Positions 40,877 to 43,698 of a stretch of DNA of 43,698 bases are shown here, piece by piece; the stretch's first letter is position 1; every line of letters starts with the position of its first letter. The notes under the pieces were generated by a model. The model saw only the letters and a program-made list of their open reading frames with translations, was not told the DNA's origin and did no database searches. A program made the position numbers and the translations under genes. The DNA is from Mycoplasmopsis iners ATCC 19705 (GTDB taxonomy: Bacteria; Bacillota_I; Bacilli_A; Mycoplasmatales; Metamycoplasmataceae): assembly GCF_000701805.1 (NCBI RefSeq), contig NZ_JNJW01000004.1:1-43698 (forward strand), read 5' to 3'.

Positions 40877-42967
40877 ATGGAAAATAGCCAAAAAAGCAAA
40901 AGAATAACCTTATTTTGAACAATTGCATTTCTTGCGTTAATAATTGGTATTTTGATTTATTTTATAGTTCAAAGATTTTCATCAGGTGTAATAGTAGTAG
41001 ATCAAAATACATTTGAAACCAATCTATACAATGCAATAACAAATGATTCAAAATATATCAAAGACATCAAGATAGATGATTATTTAGGAACTATTTCTTA
41101 TACTTATGTAGATGGGAATAGTTTTGTAATTCAACAAGCGAATATTGGTCGCAGATGAGCAACATTAATCAATTCAACTGATGCAATAGGTGGTTGAACA
41201 ACAACTAAAGGATTAGTAAGTTCATGAGTTGAAGGTTGAAGCGAAAACACGTCTTATCTAACTGTTTTACAAAAAGCAGCATCTGACAAAGGTGGAAACA
41301 CCCACAGCATTATCAATATTCCGCTTCCTGTTCAAGAACAATCAACATTCAAAAGCATAATTATTTCATTAATCCCAACATTAATTTTCTTTGTTCTAAT
41401 GTATCTTTTATACAGAAGCATGATGAAAAGAAATATGAATATGATGAGTGGCACAGTTGGTGATGATAAAAACCCAGCTAAAAAAATAAAAAGCGATAAA
41501 ACTTTCAAAGATATAGCAGGTAATAAAGAAGCTATTGAAGAAATTTCAGAAATAGTTGATTACTTAAAAAATCCTAAGAAATACGAAAGCGCCGGAGCAA
41601 GAATGCCTCGTGGTATTTTATTAGGTGGTCCTCCAGGAACAGGTAAAACTTTATTAGCAAAAGCAACTGCTGGTGAAGCAAACGTACCATTTTTCTTCAT
41701 ATCTGCTTCAAACTTTGTCGAAATGTTTGTTGGTTTAGGTGCTAAAAGAGTTAGATCTGTTGTTGAAGAAGCTAGAAAAAATGCCCCAGCAATAATTTTC
41801 ATTGATGAATTAGATGCTGTTGGTAGAACCAGAGGAGCAGGTATTGGTGGTGGAAATGATGAAAGAGAACAAACATTAAACCAATTACTTGTTGAAATGG
41901 ACGGTATGAAAGAAAACAGCGGAATTCTATTCTTTGCTGCTACAAACAGAACAGATGTTTTAGACCCTGCTTTAACTCGTCCAGGTAGATTTGACAGAAC
42001 TATTACAGTTGGCTTACCTGATGTTAAAGAAAGAGAAGAAATTCTTGAATTACGCTCAAAAGGCAAAAGATTAGCACCAAACGTTGATCTTGGTAAAGTT
42101 GCTAAGAGAACCCCTGGTTTTTCAGGTGCTCAATTAGAAAATGTTATTAATGAAGCTTCATTATTAGCAGTTAGAGCTAACCAAAACATTATTTCATTAG
42201 AAGACATAGATGAAGCAATTGACCGTGTAATGTCTGGTCCAGCTAAAAAGAATAGAGTTATAACCAAAGAAGAATTAACAATGGTCGCTTACCACGAAGC
42301 TGGTCACGCTGTTATTGGTATTAAAGTTCCAGGTGGAAACAAAGTACAAAAAATCACAATTATTCCGCGTGGTCAAGCAGGAGGATATAATTTAATGACT
42401 CCTGAAGAAGAAAAATACAATGCTTCAAAACAAGAATTAATAGCAATGATTACTGGTTTTATGGGTGGTAGAGCTGCTGAAACAATTATTTATGGTGAGA
42501 ACAACGTTTCAACAGGCGCAAGCGACGATATTTCTAAAGCAACCAAAATTGCTAGAAGAATGGTTACAGAATGAGGTATGTCTTCATTAGGCCCTATTCA
42601 ATTTGAAAAAGACGAAAGTTCACCATTCTTAGGACGTGATTACATGAAATCTTCATCATTTTCAAACCAAATCGGTCATGAAATTGATAAAGAAGTTAGA
42701 AAAATAATTTTAGAAGCACAAGAAAAAGCAATCGAAACAATTAATGAAAATAGAGAATTATTAGAATTAATTAAAACTGCTTTATTGCAAAAAGAAACAA
42801 TTGTTGCTGAAGAAATTGAATACATTGCTAAACACCTTCAATTACCTCCTAAGAAAGAGGATGTAAAATTAGAAAGCAAATCTTATTCTTTAGATGAATT
42901 GTTATCTGAAGAAGTAAAAAACACTGAAGAAACCGATAAAGAATTAGAAGAACCTAAAAAAGAATAA
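40877..42967 (+). CDS. ftsH: ATP-dependent zinc metalloprotease FtsH
   Basis: FtsH is a membrane-bound AAA+ protease that degrades damaged membrane and short-lived proteins. The product has 696 residues. It has an N-terminal membrane helix (about 11-32), a short extracellular region, and a second helix (about 160-180). The AAA+ module has Walker A GPPGTGKT at 251-258, Walker [12 protein letters not shown] and the second region of homology [19 protein letters not shown]. The zinc site HEAGH is at 473-477. The C-terminus is Glu/Lys-rich. A strong AAAGGAAAA site precedes the ATG at 40877-40879. A second methionine codon for residue 175 is internal. In many Firmicutes hpt lies between tilS and ftsH; it is absent here. 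Confidence 0.97.
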
Positions 42968-42975
42968 AAAATTAA

Positions 42976-43011
42976 AAAATCCGGGGAACGATTAAATAGT
43001 CCCGGATTTTT
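42976..43011 (+). terminator. Intrinsic terminator of ftsH
   Basis: AAAATCCGGG (42976-42985) and CCCGGATTTT (43001-43010) form a ten-base stem with a 15-base loop. The GC-rich core is conspicuous in this AT-rich region. Confidence 0.85.
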
Positions 43012-43130
43012 AAATTCAAAAATTATGATTTATATGCCTTTCTATCATTGTAATTAACTAATTAAAAAAATATTAAAACCACTATAAAAAAGCTAGTTTA
43101 GTCATTTAAGCAAATTACAACGTGGAAATA

Positions 43131-43149
43131 AAAAACACCAAAAGGTGTT
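43131..43149 (-). terminator. Intrinsic terminator after the monooxygenase-like ORF
   Basis: AACACC (43134-43139) and GGTGTT (43144-43149) pair around AAAA, followed by a T run on the minus strand. It lies 16 bases past the ORF's stop. Confidence 0.7.
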
Positions 43150-43164
43150 GTTATATTAGTCTTA

Positions 43165-43410
43165 CTAAAAGATTGTTTCGTATTTAAAAATTAAAGGTTT
43201 GCTTTCAATAAATTTTTTCACAACATTTCAGCTTGCTTTATTGTCATCTGAGTTAATAAAATTATCATAGTCTTGAGCAGAACTTCATCTTTCAATTAAT
43301 AAAAAGTTATTTTCATCTTTTCAAACACCATCAACTGAAAGGTTCAATTCTTGTTTTTTAGTGTCTTTAATTCATCTGCTAATTTCAACCTTAAATTCCT
43401 GAGTTTCCAA
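43165..43410 (-). CDS. Antibiotic-biosynthesis-monooxygenase-like small protein, start uncertain
   Basis: The open frame from TTG at 43408-43410 encodes 81 residues with three TGA Trp codons. NNFLLIERWSSAQDYDNFINS resembles the central strand and helix of small ABM-domain (YgiN/quinol monooxygenase-like) proteins, dimeric alpha/beta barrels. Those proteins are about 95-105 residues and begin with a strand that would lie just upstream here (RFLALFNLETQEF). No ATG exists in frame before the previous stop, no ribosome site precedes the TTG, and a terminator-like hairpin of the upstream gene overlaps the expected 5' end. It may therefore use a rare start, be leaderless, or be a 5'-truncated remnant. 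The family assignment is tentative. Confidence 0.5.
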
Positions 43411-43427
43411 GTTAAAAAGGGCTAAAA

Positions 43428-43460
43428 AACGAAAACACCTATAAATAAGGCGCTTTCGTT
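43428..43460 (-). terminator. Terminator of the gene at the window's right edge
   Basis: AACGAAAACACC (43428-43439) pairs with GGCGCTTTCGTT (43449-43460), 12 pairs including two G-T. Minus-strand T residues follow. It lies 17 bases past the stop of the partial gene. Confidence 0.75.
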
Positions 43461-43476
43461 TTTTTGTTATTTTTAA

Positions 43477-43698
43477 TTACAATGATAGATTTTCTATAAC
43501 AAATGAAAAATCTTTATATATTTTGTTTAATTCGTAATGGTTTGGATCTAAATTATTAATAATTTCGCCAACAACTTTACCATTTACAGTTTTAGTTGTT
43601 ATTGTTATAAGTTTTAAGGCATCTATAAACATATTCATAGTTACTTTTTGAATTTCGCCATTATCTTCATAGAACTTTTTAAGTTTGTAAATTGAGTA
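43477..43698 (-). CDS. Hypothetical protein, C-terminal 73 residues (5' end outside window)
   Basis: The frame is open from the window edge to TAA at 43477-43479 and ends in a good terminator. The sequence contains FYEDNGEIQKVTMNMFIDALKLI and later INNLDPNHYELNKIYKDFSFVIENLSL. It is a mix of polar strands and helices with no Trp and no recognised family. The presence of a dedicated terminator supports a real gene. Confidence 0.6.
   Translation of the reverse strand, partial: YSIYKLKKFYEDNGEIQKVTMNMFIDALKLITITTKTVNGKVVGEIINNLDPNHYELNKIYKDFSFVIENLSL

Noticed and set aside
41560-42066. Long minus-strand open frame opposite ftsH
   Set aside because: It is the shadow of the strongly conserved FtsH AAA+ domain, with no ribosome site or promoter.

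Overview
The window comes from a mollicute, most likely a Mycoplasma/Mycoplasmopsis of the hominis type. The base composition is very AT-rich. UGA is read as tryptophan throughout: nearly every conserved protein is intact only if TGA is Trp, with TGA at conserved Trp positions in SecE, AcpS, SerRS and YidC. The gene set is that of a minimal, wall-less genome. All coordinates below treat TGA as sense.

Layout. Positions 1-324 hold the 3' end of an IS3-type transposase. Positions 367-6730 (minus strand) are a compact housekeeping block: acpS, plsC, scpA, scpB, a terminator, an RluA-family pseudouridine synthase, then gatC, gatA and gatB, coupled by overlapping stop/start codons. Positions 6821-24393 (minus strand) form one apparent transcription unit. 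It has a promoter, a 28-codon leader ORF, an intrinsic terminator inside the leader, a giant 'PDxFFG'-type surface protein split by one in-frame TAA, and oppA, oppB, oppC, oppD, oppF, ending at a clear terminator. Divergently, 24426-28126 (plus) carries cysS, rlmB, a sigma-70-like gene, rpmG, secE and nusG. That order matches Bacillus cysS-...-rlmB-...-sigH-rpmG-secE-nusG. serS follows convergently (minus).

The region from 29461 is the chromosome origin neighbourhood. rpmH, rnpA, yidC, a PQ-loop-like membrane protein and asnA lie on the plus strand. yaaA, dnaN and dnaA lie on the minus strand. The dnaA/recD2 intergenic space at 37016-37245 has perfect DnaA boxes and is the best oriC candidate. 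recD2, pth, tilS and ftsH follow on the plus strand. The last 700 bases hold a small monooxygenase-like ORF without a convincing start, and the 3' end of an unidentified gene, both minus.

How the parts fit. The largest accessory-looking feature is the PDxFFG-opp unit. It encodes a membrane-anchored, coiled-coil-rich protein of about 3,100 residues (when read through the TAA) with an HExxH zinc-peptidase-like motif, immediately upstream of a complete oligopeptide importer with a lipoprotein receptor. A surface protein that captures or cuts host proteins and hands peptides to Opp is a plausible but unproven reading. The internal TAA would leave an anchored N-terminal half and a C-terminal half with no ribosome-binding site. 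The other notable item is the sigma-factor-like gene in the sigH position. No tRNA, rRNA or CRISPR array was seen.
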